Under the pieces are notes generated by a model that saw only the letters and a list, made by a program, of their open reading frames with translations, made no database searches and had not been told where the DNA came from. From the NCBI GenBank assembly GCA_937901025.1, contig CALCGR010000049.1, positions 1-5,956 on the forward strand: a stretch of 5,956 nt of DNA. Reading direction: 5' to 3'. A program made the position numbers and the translations under genes. Below are positions 5,929-5,956 of this stretch, piece after piece. Position 1 is the stretch's first letter; each line of letters begins with the position of its first letter. Source of the stretch: an uncultured Bacteroidales bacterium. Lineage in GTDB: Bacteria; Bacteroidota; Bacteroidia; Bacteroidales; Paludibacteraceae.

Positions 5929-5956
5929 CTATGAAATCACCATATTGGCCAACGGC
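5929..5956 (-). CDS. 3' end of upstream gene, possibly C5-DNA methyltransferase
   Basis: The last eight codons before a TAG (5931-5929) read PLANMVIS, in the frame offset from the McrB-like gene. C5-cytosine methyltransferases often end in motif X, a pattern like GNAVPPPLA followed by a short hydrophobic helix, and this tail fits it. In LlaJI-type systems one or two such methyltransferase genes precede the R1 and R2 genes, so the context also fits. The stop is 17 nt before the GTG of the McrB-like gene. The evidence is only eight residues, so identity is tentative; the gene lies almost wholly outside the window. Confidence 0.45.

Noticed and set aside
5912..5956. McrB-like protein extended through the open frame to the window edge
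   Set aside because: The 15 extra codons are open, but another gene appears to stop at 5929 in a different frame and the Lys-rich start at GTG 5911 looks natural. It is kept only as an alternative because the edge hides the answer.

Overview
The window looks like accessory DNA from a member of the Bacteroidota. The clearest sign is a promoter of that phylum's type (TTTG, 19 bp, TACCTTTG) in front of the ATPase gene. Weak or absent Shine-Dalgarno sequences and a DUF4143 ATPase of the kind common in Bacteroides, Prevotella and Porphyromonas agree with this. A Porphyromonas-like genome is possible given the short tandem-repeat arrays, but this is a guess.

Every supported gene lies on the minus strand, so transcription runs from the right edge to the left. 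At the right edge (5929-5956) are the last eight codons of an upstream gene, plausibly a C5-cytosine methyltransferase. Next come a McrB-like AAA+ NTPase with a C-terminal DUF4268-like domain (5911-4367) and, overlapping it by GTGA, a LlaJI/McrC-like restriction endonuclease subunit (4370-2280). Together they resemble the R1 and R2 genes of a LlaJI-type restriction-modification system: the NTPase would power DNA translocation and the PD-(D/E)XK partner would cut, with host DNA protected by the methyltransferase(s) to the right of the window.

Close behind the nuclease are two small genes that may share the transcript. The first (2269-1886) joins a cysteine-rich, probably metal-binding segment to a Myb/SANT-like helix-turn-helix. 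The second (1846-1580) encodes an unrecognised basic protein of 88 residues and ends inside an octamer tandem repeat. Between them is a 22-codon ORF whose first residues echo the start of the cysteine-rich protein.

From 1579 to 1388 is a 190-bp regulatory stretch: the octamer array, a weak hairpin, the promoter, and a 23-bp direct repeat that would be transcribed in the 5' leader of the last gene. That gene (1387-113) encodes an AAA_14/DUF4143 ATPase with a PD-(D/E)XK-like C-terminus and has a convincing intrinsic terminator (92-55). The left edge (1-54) holds two and a half copies of a 22-bp tandem repeat running into the terminator's T-tract; this may be the edge of a repeat element or MITE.

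The restriction system belongs to a known type. The less familiar items are the Cys-rich/HTH fusion, its echo ORF, the unknown 88-residue protein and the repeated leader of the ATPase gene.
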